A DNA stretch of 64,000 nt from CAVQSS01 sp963746605 (GTDB lineage: Bacteria > Desulfobacterota > RBG-13-43-22): positions 9,415 to 73,414 of the forward strand of contig CAVVCH010000044.1 in the NCBI GenBank assembly GCA_963746605.1. Reading direction: 5' to 3'. A model generated the notes under the pieces. It did not search any database. It was not told where the DNA came from and saw nothing but the letters and a program-made list of their open reading frames with translations. Positions 38,450 through 49,399 of this stretch are shown in pieces. A program made the translations under genes and the position numbers. Numbering within the stretch: the stretch's first letter is position 1; each line of letters starts with the position of its first letter.

Positions 38450-39585
38450 GTGCCCGATCATCAACACCTAAAGAATATCCAGGCTGAAATCGAAGCCTTC
38501 ACCTCCAGAGATTATAAGGAACTGGGGGCCGCTTTGCCCGCCGACCGGCCGGCCATCGGCACCTTCTGCCCTTTGGTCCCGGAAGAAATGATTCTGGCCG
38601 CCGGGGGTCATCCCTTCCGCCTGGTGGATACCCCGGTCAAGATCAACCAGGCCCAGGCCTTTCTTCCGGCCTACTGCTGCCATCCGGTCAAATCCTATCT
38701 GCAGCATTTGTTGGCCGGAGACCTGGATTTCCTGAAAGGGGTGGTCTTTTCTCATAGCTGCGACGCCCATAAAGGCCTCTCTGAAATCTGGATCAGACAG
38801 GGGCGCCTTCCTTTCCATTATAACTTGATGATCCCTACCCGCCTGGATTCCCCCCTGGCCCGCACTTTTCTGAGGGCGGAATTTGACCGGTTTCGAACGG
38901 AACTGGAAAAGCACTTTGGCCCGATTTCGGACGCTAAAATTAAAGAAGCCCTGGCCTTATCCAAGGCCATTCGCGATCAACTGACCGGGTTGTATACTCT
39001 CCGGGTAAACCATTGGTCTGAGCTTCCGGCGGATTTTTTCGCCCGGCTGATCCGGGCCGGTTTCTGGATGGATCGGGAGGCATACCTCCAACTTCTTGAA
39101 GACCTGACGAAAGCGCTCCCGGAAACTCCCCGGACCCGGCACCCGGCCGATCCCGGTTTTTGTCACCGGGAACATGACCCACGAACCCTATTGGCACGCG
39201 CTCATTGAAGACGAGCGGGGCCCAAATCGTCTGGGACGACCTGTGCAGCGGGGCCCGGACCTTTCGACTGCAATCCACGGATTACGACGACCCCCTGGAA
39301 ACCCTGACCGAGCGCTACTTCAGCAGCTTCTTCTGCCCCACCAAATACTACGGTCCCCGGGCCAGACAGGAAACCCTGGCCCGGGAAGTGAAAAACTCCG
39401 GGGCCAAAGGGGTTATCTTTTTACTCTATAAATATTGTGAGCCCCACTTCTTTGATTACCCGGACCTGAAAACTTTTTTTGAGGCTCAGGGGATTCCCAC
39501 CCTGCTGCTCGAAGTGGAGGACCCCTCGCAATCCCGGGAACAGAACAAAATCCGAATTCAAGCCTTTATGGAGATGCTGGAATAA
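38450..39585 (+). CDS. 2-hydroxyacyl-CoA dehydratase / benzoyl-CoA reductase-type subunit 1 (two frameshifts)
   Basis: About 378 residues of the HgdB/BcrBC/FldBC family, whose subunits hold [4Fe-4S] clusters for radical dehydration or reduction of acyl-CoAs. FCPLVPEEMILAAGGHPFRL, LPAYCCHPVKSYLQ and FSHSCDAHKG carry conserved cysteines. The C-terminal half has VTGNMTHEPYW, IVWDDLCSGAR and FFCPTKYYGPRARQE. Extra bases near 39155 (CCC for CC) and 39208 break it. The start is uncertain: GTG 38450 or TTG 38441, and no strong ribosome-binding site is seen. It pairs with the next subunit, 330 bases downstream. The HgdC-type activator ATPase is not in the window. Confidence 0.85.
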
Positions 39586-39913
39586 GAGGCGGAGCGCAGC
39601 GCGCAGAGGGCAAAGGGCAGAGGGCGAAGGGGAGGAACAAGACATGGTACGAAGACTCTAACGGTTGTCCAATGAGAGCTTAGTACGAAAATGGCCTTCC
39701 AAAGCAATCACCCTTTTTGTCATTCTGAAGGAGCAAAGCGACTGAAGAATCCCTCTAGAAACCTCGGGGCTCAAAGACAAGATCCTTCGCTCCCTTCGGT
39801 CTCTCAGGATGACAAGCTGGGATATCTGACGCTTCGAATTTTCATGCTTCGGGGTGCCCGCCCAGTCGAGCATTAGGCGTTTAATGCTTGAAATTTGATA
39901 TACTTTAAAGACT
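39586..39913. repeat. 328-base gap with an inverted CTGAG/CTCAGG-type repeat
   Basis: Between the two dehydratase-type subunit genes. Contains GTCATTCTGAAGGAGCAAAG (about 39718-39737) and, oppositely oriented, TCTCTCAGGATGAC (about 39800-39813), with CTTCGCTCCCTTCGG between. This belongs to the same general class of element as at 47185-47385. No gene was recognised. Confidence 0.6.
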
Positions 39914-41141
39914 ATGTCGGAACCAATCCACGGGATCCAAAACCTATCGGGAAATTAAGTCCGTGTCGGCCTATCGGCGGTTGATGAAGGCCTATTACCT
40001 GATCGCCAAGAATCCCCGCTGGTTCGGCAAAAAGGTGGCCTGGATCACCAGCGGCGGACCGGTGGAACCCCTGTACGCCATGGGGGTCCTGCCCTTTTAT
40101 CCTGAGAATTACGGGGCCATGTGCGGGGCCGGCCGGATGGCGGTGGGCCTCTGTGAAATCGCCGAACAGAAGGGCTACTCCCGCGACCTCTGTTCCTATG
40201 CCCGCTGCGATATCGGCAGTTCCTTAAGCGGCCGAGGGCCGTTGGGCGTCCTGCCCCGGCCCGACTTCCTGGTCTGCGGCAACAATATTTGCGGGACCGT
40301 CATTAAATGGTATGAAATCCAGGCCCGCAAATACCAGGTCCCGCTTTTTTTCCTGGACACCCCCTTTATTCACGACGAAATACCGGATCATGCCCTGACC
40401 TTCGTTCAGGACCAGTTGAAGGAATTCGTCGTCTTCCTGGAAAAACACCTAAAAAAATCCTTCTCTTTGAAACGGTTTGAAAAAGTTTCCGCCCGGTCCT
40501 TGGAGGCCATCACCCTCTGGAAGGATATCCTGGACCTGTCCCGCCATCGCCCGGCCCCTTTCGCCGCCTTCGACGCCTTCATCCATATGGCCCCGATCGT
40601 TACCCTGCGCGGGACCCGGTGGGCCGTCGGTTACTACCAAAAACTCAAAAAAGAACTGGAAGAAAGGGTCCGAAAAGGAGAAGGGGCCTTCGCCCGGGAA
40701 GAGATCCGGCTGATCTGGGATAATATCCCCATCTGGTATGACATCCGGAACCTGTCCAAAATGCTCTCCAGCCAGGGAGCGGTCCTGGTGGCCGACACCT
40801 ACACCTCGGCCTGGACCTTGAAAGGGTTGGACCTGGACCGGCCCCTGGAAAGCCTGGCCCGGACCTATGCCACCGTCCACTTGAACCTGGGCCTGGATCA
40901 TAAAATTCGTAAAATGGCCGACCTGGTGCAGGACTATCAGGCGGATGGCTTTATCATGCATTCCAACCGCAGTTGCAAAACCTACTCCCTGGGGCAATTC
41001 GATATCAAAAGAAAGGTCTCGGAGATTACCGGCAAGCCCGGCCTGATCATTGAAGCCGACCACACCGACGCCCGAAGCTACGCCCCCCAGCAGGCGGAGA
41101 AACAGATTCAGACCTTCCTGGAAATGGTTAAAAGGCATTGA
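39914..41141 (+). CDS. 2-hydroxyacyl-CoA dehydratase / benzoyl-CoA reductase-type subunit 2 (one frameshift near start)
   Basis: About 408 residues. From GTG 39963 the frame is intact. An ATG at 39914 joins it if one G is removed from GGG near 39938, giving MSEPIHGSKTYREIKSVSAY, a better N-terminus. Cluster-related cysteines occur in GAMCGAGRM, SYARCDIG, CGNNICGT and SNRSCKTY. The C-terminal EADHTDARSYA is family-typical. Its partner is the subunit encoded upstream. Together they resemble the two catalytic subunits of ATP-dependent dehydratases/reductases. The acyl-CoA substrate is unknown. Confidence 0.88.
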
Positions 41142-41311
41142 CAGATCAAGGGACGGTTGCTATGAGGAGGGGGCACTGGCCTTTGTATCGGCCAGGAATT
41201 CTGATTCCGACTATTTTTCAGCCGAAACCTATTAGGAAGGGAGGGATGAGACAAAACACCGCCTCAGAAGTCTTTTATCATCGCTAACCCCAAACATCGA
41301 AGGAGAAAAAT

Positions 41312-42513
41312 ATGAACATGAAAGCCGGTTGGATCGGGATTTTAAGTATGGTGTCTGTTACTGGGTATCGTTTTTTCAACATCGGCCGCTCCTGTCCCGG
41401 GAGTGACCGATACCGAAGTGGTGATCGGCATGACCACCCCTCTCTCGGGACCTGCCGCCCTCTGGGGCGTGACCGCCCAGGGCGCCAAGGCCTGGGCCGA
41501 TTACGTCAACGATAAAGGTGGTGTTAACGGACGCAAGATCAAAGTCATCTTAAAGGACGACGGGTACAATCCCGCCCGGGCCATGGCCAACCTGACGGAA
41601 ATGAAAGGCCAGGTCTTTGCGGTTAACGCCCTTTTGGGCACCGCCGTGGCCAATGCCACCAAGGATTTCTTCGCCGACAATAAAATCCCCCTTATCACCG
41701 TCTATGCCAATGTCCGTATCTGGGCCAACTTACCAAAAGATAAACTGAGATACGTATTTGTCAGTTACCCCGATTATGAAAACGAGGGGGAATACCTGAC
41801 CACCTATGCCTTCAAGAATTTAGGGGCCAAGAAAGCTGGCCGTTTTTTATCAGAACGACGATTACGGCAAGGAGGCCCTGCAAGGGGCCAAGTTGGGACT
41901 GTCTAAGCTGCCGGGAAAACCCGAATTGGCGGGGGCCGTCCCCTATGAAGTCACCGAAAGGGCCTTAGCCACCCACGCCCAGAAATTGAAGGAAACCGGG
42001 GCCGATACCCTTTTGATTTACCCCACCATGAACCACGGGGCCTTGATCCTGAAAGAGGCGGCCAAGATCGGCTACAAACCCAAAGTAGTGGCCTGCTTTA
42101 CCTTGGGTGATCCCATGATGTACGGCCTGGCCGGCGCAGATGTCTGGGAAGGGGTCTATCCCGCCGCCCCGGCCCACTCCGGTATCCCCGGGGAACCCGC
42201 ATCGGACAAGGTCATCGAGATTCTAAAAAAGTATGATCCCAAATTGGCCGGCAAGGAATATCTGGCCCTGTTCGGCGCCATGTCCATGATGCACCTGGTC
42301 AAGGGTTTGGAAAATGCCGGGAAGGATCTTACCCCGGATTCCCTGATCAAAGGCATGGAGATGATCAAGAACTGGAAACCGGAAGGAATCGGGGCCCCGG
42401 TCACTTACGCGCCGGACCGGCACCACGGGGTCAACGGATCGAGGATGCTGAAGGCCGAAAAGGGGAAACACGTCCCGGTTTCGGATTATACCATTTATAA
42501 ACCCTTGTTTTAA
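41312..42513 (+). CDS. ABC transporter substrate-binding protein, Liv/aromatic type (two frameshifts)
   Basis: Periplasmic-binding-protein family 6 (leucine/aromatic-acid-type). Signal peptide spans the first break (near 41360). The mature protein starts VTDTEVVIGMTTPLSGPAAL and has YVNDKGGVNGRKI. A second break near 41840 is corrected to VFYQNDDYGKEALQGAK. The C-terminus GVNGSRMLKAEKGKHV is normal. About 400 residues. The start ATG 41312 follows GAAGGAG. First gene of a full importer locus that also encodes an acyl-CoA ligase, so the ligand is probably a carboxylic acid, not an amino acid (inference). Confidence 0.88.
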
Positions 42514-42679
42514 ATATAGAACGGAAACGGTCCGGCGCGTTGTGCCGGCCAGGGTTCACCGGTCTATGCGGAAGGGGTTCGCGCTTGCTCGCCAACCCAG
42601 GTCTGGGCGAGGCTGAAGCCTTCCCCACCCGCAATTTTAATAGCTATTCATGGATCACGAATGGTGACTCTCTTCTTAA

Positions 42680-43432
42680 ATGTCTCTTTTAGAAATCAAA
42701 GATCTTTCCATCAGTTTCGGCGGGATCATGGCCCTGACCGGGCTGAATCTTTCCGTTCCGGAAAAATCCATCCTGGGGATTATCGGTCCCAATGGCTCGG
42801 GCAAAACCACACTTTTTAATTGTCTGACCGGCATCTACCATCCCAATCAAGGAGACATCCTTTTCCAAGGGAAAAGCGTCCGCCGGCTTTCCCCGGACCG
42901 TATCGCCGCCCAGGGCATGGCCCGCACCTTTCAGAATCTGCGGCTTTTCATGAACATGACCGTCCTGGATAACCTTTTAGTGGGACGGCATCTTCGCTTC
43001 AACAAGAACCCCTTGTATCCCCTGCTGCGGATCCGCAAAGAAGAAATCCGCCATCGGGAATGGGTGGAGGAGATTATCGACTTCCTGGACCTTCAGGCCT
43101 ATCGCGGCGCCCGGGTGTCCGACTGCCCCTACGGCGTGCAGAAACGGGTGGAGCTGGGCCGGGCCCTGGCCCTGGAGCCCAAGCTGCTGTTGCTGGATGA
43201 GCCCATCTCCGGGTTGACCTCCGAGGAAAAGGAAGAATCGGCCTACCGGATCAATGAAATCCGAGGCCGGTTTCAAATGACCATCTTGTTGGTGGAACAT
43301 GACTTGCGGATTGCCTCCCGTTTGTCCGATACCATGGTCGCCCTTTACTATGGACAAAAAATGGCCGAGGGAACTCCCGCGGAGGTCCAGCGCAATCCCG
43401 AAGTGATCCGGGCCTATCTGGGAGATGACTGA
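42680..43432 (+). CDS. livG: Branched-chain-type ABC transporter ATP-binding protein LivG
   Basis: 250 residues. Walker A GPNGSGKTT, Q-loop ARTFQNLRLF, Walker B LLLLDEPISGL and VEHDLRIAS (H-loop) are conserved. The signature is YGVQKRVELGRAL, a LivG-type variant of LSGGQ. Forms a heterodimer with LivF (next gene) driving the LivHM permease. The gap to livF carries two copies of a short GGACTT(T/C)TTGCGAGG repeat. Confidence 0.93.
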   Translation: MSLLEIKDLSISFGGIMALTGLNLSVPEKSILGIIGPNGSGKTTLFNCLTGIYHPNQGDILFQGKSVRRLSPDRIAAQGMARTFQNLRLFMNMTVLDNLLVGRHLRFNKNPLYPLLRIRKEEIRHREWVEEIIDFLDLQAYRGARVSDCPYGVQKRVELGRALALEPKLLLLDEPISGLTSEEKEESAYRINEIRGRFQMTILLVEHDLRIASRLSDTMVALYYGQKMAEGTPAEVQRNPEVIRAYLGDD

Positions 43433-43433
43433 T

Positions 43434-43472
43434 GGACTTCTTGCGAGGAAAGTCGTTTGGACTTTTTGCGAG
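43434..43472 (+). repeat. Tandem short repeat GGACTTCTTGCGAGG / GGACTTTTTGCGAGG
   Basis: Two 15-base units at 43434-43448 and 43458-43472, differing at one base, just after livG and just before livF. The same word occurs near 10970 and reversed at 50904-50918. It contains a GCGAGG that could serve as a weak ribosome-binding site for livF. Confidence 0.65.
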
Positions 43473-43482
43473 GTTATAATTA

Positions 43483-44259
43483 ATGTCGGCCTTTCTCCAA
43501 ATCGCCAATATCGAGACCCTTTACTTCGACCGGATCTACGCCCTGCACGGCCTGACCCTGGAAATCAAAGAAAAGGAGATTTTTGCCGTCCTGGGTCCGA
43601 ACGGCGCCGGAAAGACCACCCTGCTCAAGACCATAGCCGGATTGCTTAAGGACCAACCCAAGAAAGGCAGCATCGAATTTGACGGCCGAAGGATTCATCG
43701 GCTTCCGCCGGAAAAAGTCTCCTCCCTGGGAATCGTCTATGTACCGGAAGACCGGGGTCTTTTCCGGGAATTGACCGTCCGGGAAAACCTGGAACTCGGC
43801 TGCTGGGGCCGCCACGACCAGGGAATCAAAGACGATCTGGATTTTATTTACGACCTTTTCCCCATCTTAAAGGAACGCACCCGCCAGCAGTCGGAAACCC
43901 TGTCCGGCGGCGAACAGCAGATGCTGGCCATTGCCCGGGCCATCCTGCGACGGCCGCGGCTGCTGATGCTGGATGAACCCTCGCTGGGTCTGGCCCCCCT
44001 GGTGGCCCGCACGGTTTACGAGGCCCTGGTTAAGATCAGCTCCTTGGGAACCACCATCCTGCTGGTCGAACAGAACGCCAAGCTGGCCCTGAAGATCGCC
44101 CATTACGGCTACATCCTCGAGGCCGGCCGAATCGTTCTTAAAGGTACCGCGGAAGAACTCAAGGAAAACGAAGACGTGCAGGAATTGTATCTGGGCCTGG
44201 GCGGTCAGACGGATTCCTCCAAAGGCTGGCGTCTTTACAAGAAACGGAGGCGCTGGTAA
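43483..44259 (+). CDS. livF: Branched-chain-type ABC transporter ATP-binding protein LivF
   Basis: 258 residues. Walker A GPNGAGKTT, signature LSGGEQQMLAIARAI, Walker B LLMLDEPSLGL and the H-loop LVEQNAKLAL are all present. The C-terminus carries about 15 extra basic residues (WRLYKKRRRW) compared with standard LivF. Its stop overlaps the ATG of the acyl-CoA ligase (TAATG), showing translational coupling of transport with CoA activation. Confidence 0.93.
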   Translation: MSAFLQIANIETLYFDRIYALHGLTLEIKEKEIFAVLGPNGAGKTTLLKTIAGLLKDQPKKGSIEFDGRRIHRLPPEKVSSLGIVYVPEDRGLFRELTVRENLELGCWGRHDQGIKDDLDFIYDLFPILKERTRQQSETLSGGEQQMLAIARAILRRPRLLMLDEPSLGLAPLVARTVYEALVKISSLGTTILLVEQNAKLALKIAHYGYILEAGRIVLKGTAEELKENEDVQELYLGLGGQTDSSKGWRLYKKRRRW

Positions 44260-46068
44260 TGCCCGCGGGGAACGGCAGTTTTCCGGGCCTTTTTTTCAGC
44301 CAGGTGGCCCGTTATCAGGACCGGGTGGCCCTGCGCCATAAGGATTACGGGATCTGGAAACGGATCTCCTGGAAAGAATACGGAGCGATGGTCCGCTCGG
44401 TGGCCGCCGGGCTGATTTCCCTGGGGGTGCAGCGGGGGGACAAGGTTTCCATCTTAGGGGAGAACCGCCCGGAATGGCTTTTCTGTGATCTGGGGAATAT
44501 GAGTATCGGGGGGGTCTCGGTCGGGGTCTATCCGACTTCCGCCCCCGATCAGGTAGCCTATGTGGTGGGTCACTCGGAGTCTCAGGTCCTGTTTATCGAA
44601 AACGAGGAGCAGGTCGACAAGGTCCTGCAGATCCTTCCCGAACTGCAAGTGAAGCAAGTCATTATCTGGGACCCCAAAGGCCTCTGGGGGTTTTCCCAGG
44701 AACGAATTATCTTCTTCGACGAATTTCTTAAAAGGTCCAAGACCTACCTGGAACAAAACCCCGACTGTGTGGACCGGCGTCTGGCGGAAATCCAGCCGGA
44801 GGACACGGCCATGATCATCTACACCTCGGGCACCACCGGCCGGCCCAAGGGCGCCATGATCAGCCACCGCAACATCCTGAGCATGACCGAATCTTATCTT
44901 CAGGCCAACCCCGGATATGACACCGATGAAGCCTTGTCCTATCTGCCCCTGGCCCATATTTACGAAAACCTGATCTCCCTTTTCCAGGCCATCCAAGGCC
45001 GGCGGCACGGTCAACTTTGTGGAAAGCATGGATACCCTGCCCCACAACCTGAAGGAGGTCTCGCCCACCATCTTTGCCAGCGTGCCCCGGATCTGGGAAA
45101 AATTTGCCTCCATGATCGCCATCCGCATGGCCGACTCCACCCCTTCAAAAAAGCTGCTTTACAAAACCAGCATCGGGGTGGGCCTGAAGTATGTTCGGAC
45201 CCCCAAGAATTCCAGGGAACGATTCTGGTGGAGTCTGCTTTACTGGCCTCTTTACGGACTGGTGCTCTACCATTTAAAAAGACAACTGGGATTGGAACGG
45301 GTCCGGGTAGCCATCTGCGGGGCCGCCCCGGCCTCTCCGGAACTCTTTCAATATTACAATGCCCTGGGGGTTCCCCTCCGGGAAGGGTACGGCCAAACCG
45401 AATCCACCGGGGTTATCGCCCTCCAGCGACTGGATCGACCCCGCTGGGGTTATGTGGGCGAGGTAGTGCCCGGCGTGGAAGTCAAGATCGCCGAGGACGG
45501 GGAGATCCTGGCCAGGGGGGCCAACGTTTTCCAGGGGTACTTCAAAAACCCGGAACTGACGGCGGAGACCGTGAAGGACGGCTGGCTCTATACCGGTGAC
45601 GTGGGGACCTTGGAGGATGGCTTCCTCAAAATCATGGACCGCAAGAAAGATATTCTCATCACGGCCGGCGGCAAAAACATTACCCCGGCCTTTATCGAAA
45701 ACAAGCTCAAGTTCAGTTCCTATATCCAGGACGCCGTGGTCATCGGGGACGGGAGAAAATTCCTGTCGGCCCTGATCCTGATTGACGAGGACAACGTCAC
45801 CAAATATGCCCAGGATAACCGCATCCCCTATACCACCTTTGAAGATCTGACCCAGAACCCGGAAATTCTAAAATTGATCGACCAGGAGGTGGTCAAGGTC
45901 AACAAAACCCTTTCCCAGGTGGAGTCGATCAAAAAATTTGCCCTCCTTCCCCGGCGGTTTTACGAGGAAGACGGCGATGTGACCCCCACCAAAAAAGTGA
46001 AAAGACGGTTTCTGGAAAAACGGTATGCCGAGTTGATCGAATCGTTGTATAAAGGGGGAAGAGGATAA
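44259..46068 (+). CDS. AMP-forming long-chain-type acyl-CoA synthetase (frameshift)
   Basis: About 602 residues of the FadD15/FAA1-like branch. AMP-binding P-loop YTSGTTGRPKGAM (residues about 188-200), ATP/adenylate motif GYGQTESTG, YTGDVG and the C-terminal DRKKDILITAGGKNI are present. An extra base near 45003 splits it. Corrected text reads QAIQGGGTVNFVESMDTLP. Located inside the transporter operon and coupled to livF, it likely activates the imported acid to its CoA ester, feeding the nearby dehydratase/reductase-type enzymes. The substrate class is inferred from context. Confidence 0.9.
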
Positions 46069-46154
46069 ACTTAGAAAGTTAAATTCGAAATTCGAAGCAC
46101 GAAATTCGGATTTGACCAGCAGTATCCAATATCTTTTAGCCAAATTTTAATAGT

Positions 46155-47139
46155 ATGGATCTAATCGAAAGCTATAAAGAAGAGTTACGGCTGATCCGCA
46201 AACCCTGGACCGGGTTCTGGATCGTCCTTTTGTTGATCGCCCTGATCCTCCTGCCCTGGTACGGCAAAGAGCACTGGGTTTACATCCTGACCCTGATCTT
46301 TATCTTTTCCATCGGCGTCCAGGGGCAGAACCTGCTCATCGGCTATACCGGCCAGATCTCCTTCGGCCAGGCCGGGTTCCTGGCCCTGGGGGCCTTTACC
46401 TTCGGGCATTTGGTGCGCCTGGGGGTGCCTGATGCTCATTGGCCCTTGCTCTGTGCCGGCCTTTTGGCCGGTCTTTTCGGCCTGCTGGTGGGGTTTCCCT
46501 CGCTTCGCCTGAAAGGGCCTTACCTGGCCATCGCCACCCTGGGTTTCGGTATCGCGGTGTATCAGGTCTTTGTCAACTCGGAAGTACTTTCCGGGAGGCC
46601 GCATGGGCCTGACCGTTCAGAAGCTGCCCGCCCTTTTCGGGTTGAGCCAGGGGAACACCTACTATTACTTCAATCTGCTGCTGGCCACCCTTTTTACCCT
46701 GGCCTCCTACAACCTGATTTCTTCTTTTCTGGGCCGGGCCTTCATTGCCATCCGCGACAACGACATCTCGGCCGAGGCCATGGGGATCAATCTCACCATT
46801 TACAAACTGCTGGCTTTCGCCATCAGCTCCTTCTATACCGGGATTCAGGGAGGGCTTTATGCCTTGCTCCTGGGTTACCTGGAACCCAACATGTTCACCT
46901 TTCTGGAAACGATCGGACTTTTTGTGGCGGTCATCGTCGGCGGACTGGCCTCGGTGGAAGGATCCATCTTAGGCGCCGCCTTTGTCATCCTGGTCCCTCA
47001 GGTTTTCAGCAACGCCAAACAACTGGTTCCGGTGGTTTTTGGAGTGGTCATTTTGATCATCCTCATCTTTGAACCCTTAGGGCTGGCGGGCCGCTGGCTG
47101 AAAATCCGGCTTTATTTGAGAATGTGGCCTTTCCGGTAG
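46155..47139 (+). CDS. livM: Branched-chain-type ABC permease LivM (frameshift)
   Basis: About 328 residues with around ten membrane segments. The conserved GYTGQISFGQAGFLALGAF lies near residue 60, and AFIAIRDNDISAEAMGIN and SFYTGIQGGLYALLLGY follow. GGG near 46592 (GG expected) breaks the frame, and the corrected join is LSGGRMGLTVQKLP. Works with LivH as the membrane channel. The start at ATG 46155 lies in a short AT-rich gap after the CoA ligase. Confidence 0.9.
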
Positions 47140-47489
47140 GCGCAGAGCGCAGAGCGTTTGGCGCTGAGCGTATAAAAATCCCCTGGCCTGTCACCCTGAG
47201 CCCTTCGCCTGCTGTCATCCTGAGTCCTTCGCCCGTCACCCTGAGCGAAGCGAAGGGTCTCGTTGTTGGGCGGCTCAGGATAAACTCCACGAAGGATCTC
47301 GGTTTTAGGTTTAGGATAGACTCCGGAAAGGAACTCGAAACTAGGAAGTCTGAGATTCTTCGCTTTACTCAGAATGACAAGAACCGGTCCTGGTGTTTTT
47401 TTGGGAATTCATCTTAAACGATAAAGCGCAGTTTTTCTCGTTTCTAACGCTACGCGCTCTGCGCTCCGCGTCTTTTCAAAGGAACTATT
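47140..47489. repeat. 350-base gap packed with CCCTGAG-type repeats
   Basis: Between livM and livH. It holds several copies of a TCA(C/T)CCTGAG word (about 47190, 47216 and 47236), reversed forms such as ACTCAGAATGACA (about 47368), and a purine-rich GCGCAGAGCG opening mirrored by CGCTCTGCGC near the end (about 47455). It looks like nested intergenic repeats interrupting an operon. No gene was seen. Confidence 0.65.
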
Positions 47490-48374
47490 ATGAGCCAATT
47501 TCTGCAATACGCGGTATCCGGTTTGTCCATCGGGGCCTTATACGCCCTGGTGGCCCTGGGGCTGGTCCTCATCTATCGCTCCACCCGTATTTTGAATTTC
47601 GGGCACGGGGACGTGGCCACGGTCGGCACCTTTTTCGCTTTCACCCTTTTAAGCCATAATGTGTCCGGGACCATCGCCTTCCCCCTGGCCCTGATCATCG
47701 GCGCGGTCCTGGCCATGGTCTTTTATTTTGTCATCCTGATCCCGGCCCAGCGGCGCAATGCCACCCTGCTCGGTCAGATCATCCTCACCGTGGGCCTGAG
47801 CCTGATCATTCAAGGATTGGTTTCCCATTTTTGGGGTACCGAACCGCAGTCCTTTCCCTTTCCCCTTTCCGACACCAAGACCTGGAAGGTTTACCGGGAC
47901 GTGGTCATCAGCGAACTCAGCCTGGGGGCGCTGGTCATAGGCCTGATCGGCAGCCTGTTTCTCTTCCTCCTGGTTCAGAAAACTCGGCTGGGCCTGGCCA
48001 TGCGGGCTACCTCGGAAAACCTCCCGGCAGCCCAGACCCTGGGTATTCCCACCCGCCGGGTCCTTTCCCTTTCCTGGGGCTTGGCCGCTCTCTTAGGCGT
48101 GCTGGCCGGACTCTTCCTGGCCCCGGCCCTGCTGCTCGATCCTTTTTTCATGTTGGAACCCTTCCTGAAAGGGTTTGCGGCCGCCATCCTGGGAGGCTTG
48201 AACAGCCTTCCCGGGGCCATTGTGGGAGGTCTCATTTTGGGGGTAGCGGAGAGTTTAGCCGGAGGCTACATTACCGTGGCCTTTAAGAATACCCTGGCCT
48301 TTGTGGTGATCATCGGGGTCCTGCTCCTCCGCCCGGAAGGCCTCCTGGGAGAAGAATTTATTGAACGGGTTTAG
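47490..48374 (+). CDS. livH: Branched-chain-type ABC permease LivH
   Basis: 294 residues with eight or more membrane segments. LQYAVSGLSIGALYALVALG at the N-terminus, RILNFGHGDVATVGTF, GLAMRATSENLPAAQTLGI and ILGGLNSLPGAIVGG are the family's hallmarks. Intact. Preceded by CAAAGGAACT as ribosome-binding site. Completes the five-part importer (binding protein, G, F, M, H), though a long repeat-rich gap separates it from livM. Confidence 0.93.
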   Translation: MSQFLQYAVSGLSIGALYALVALGLVLIYRSTRILNFGHGDVATVGTFFAFTLLSHNVSGTIAFPLALIIGAVLAMVFYFVILIPAQRRNATLLGQIILTVGLSLIIQGLVSHFWGTEPQSFPFPLSDTKTWKVYRDVVISELSLGALVIGLIGSLFLFLLVQKTRLGLAMRATSENLPAAQTLGIPTRRVLSLSWGLAALLGVLAGLFLAPALLLDPFFMLEPFLKGFAAAILGGLNSLPGAIVGGLILGVAESLAGGYITVAFKNTLAFVVIIGVLLLRPEGLLGEEFIERV

Positions 48375-48556
48375 ACTGGTTTTTAAGCGGTTGTGGCCGG
48401 GAAAAGATTTCGATATACTAACCAGGAGTATGACGGAAGACCGATTCCTCTATTGACAGAATTTATTAATTCCGATATAGACCTATGTAAAATCCGACTC
48501 GGAAAACCATTGCGCATACCCCTCAAGCCAGAGCCCTTCTTCATTTAAACCAGGTT

Positions 48557-49327
48557 ATGGGGTCTCTTTACCCTGATCCTGGCCGTCATTCCTTCTGCCG
48601 GCACCCAGGCAGCAGTCAGCAAAAATAAATTGACCATCGTCAACCAGTCCGGGGAAGACACGGCCATTAAATTAATAGGTCCACGGGAATGGCTTATCGA
48701 AATCCCGGCCGGCGCAGGAACGGACCGTCCTTTTGCCCAGCGGGGATTATACCTATGTGATCCGCTACGGCCAGGACCCGAATTTCCGGTATTCCCGCGG
48801 CACCCCCTTTCAGATTGAACAATCACGGGTCGGCATCACCGAAGCCTCCTTGACCCTCATTTCAGCACCCAGCAGCACCTATGTTGACCCGGTCCTGGTG
48901 GAACAGTTCAACCGGCCGATGGCTCCATCCCCGGAGTCTCCGGCTGTTAAAAAACCCCGGTTGACCGCGGAACGATTCCGGAGGATCAGTCCGTGACCCC
49001 AGCGGCCTCTCCCAAAGACCAACCGAAAGGAGAATTTATCCTTCACCGGGTGGCGGGGGGGGAAACCCTGCCTTCCATTTCCCAATACTATTCGGGAGAA
49101 GCCGATTACTGGCCCGAAATATCCAAGTACAATACCAACCTGGACTCCTTCCGCTTAAACCCGGAACCACGGTCAAGATCCCTATTTACCTGGCCATTAT
49201 CCACAAAACGGCACCGGCGGCCAAACCCTCGACCCCTTCACCCAAAAGCTCCCAAGAAAAAAATCACCTAACCCCCGTCCCCTCCCCCCGCTTTACCCAA
49301 GCCGCCGGAGGGCGGGTTCGGACCTAA
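48557..49327 (+). CDS. LysM-like exported protein (several frameshifts)
   Basis: Reconstructed from at least four frames. A hydrophobic signal segment (LFTLILAVIPSAGTQA) is followed by an N-terminal beta-rich domain with KLTIVNQSGEDTAIKLIGP and GDYTYVIRYG. A linker leads to a LysM-like domain with HRVAGGETLPSISQYYSG and EISKYN, and a Pro/Lys-rich tail. Breaks lie near 48562, 48735, 48995 and 49165. Probably a peptidoglycan-binding periplasmic protein. The start is uncertain. Density of breaks is high, so a degraded gene is possible. Confidence 0.6.
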
Positions 49328-49399
49328 ATAATTCGGTCCATTATTCAAGGTGCTGGACGGAGTCGAGATCTAAGAGATTGAAGTAACAGAAGGGCGGAC

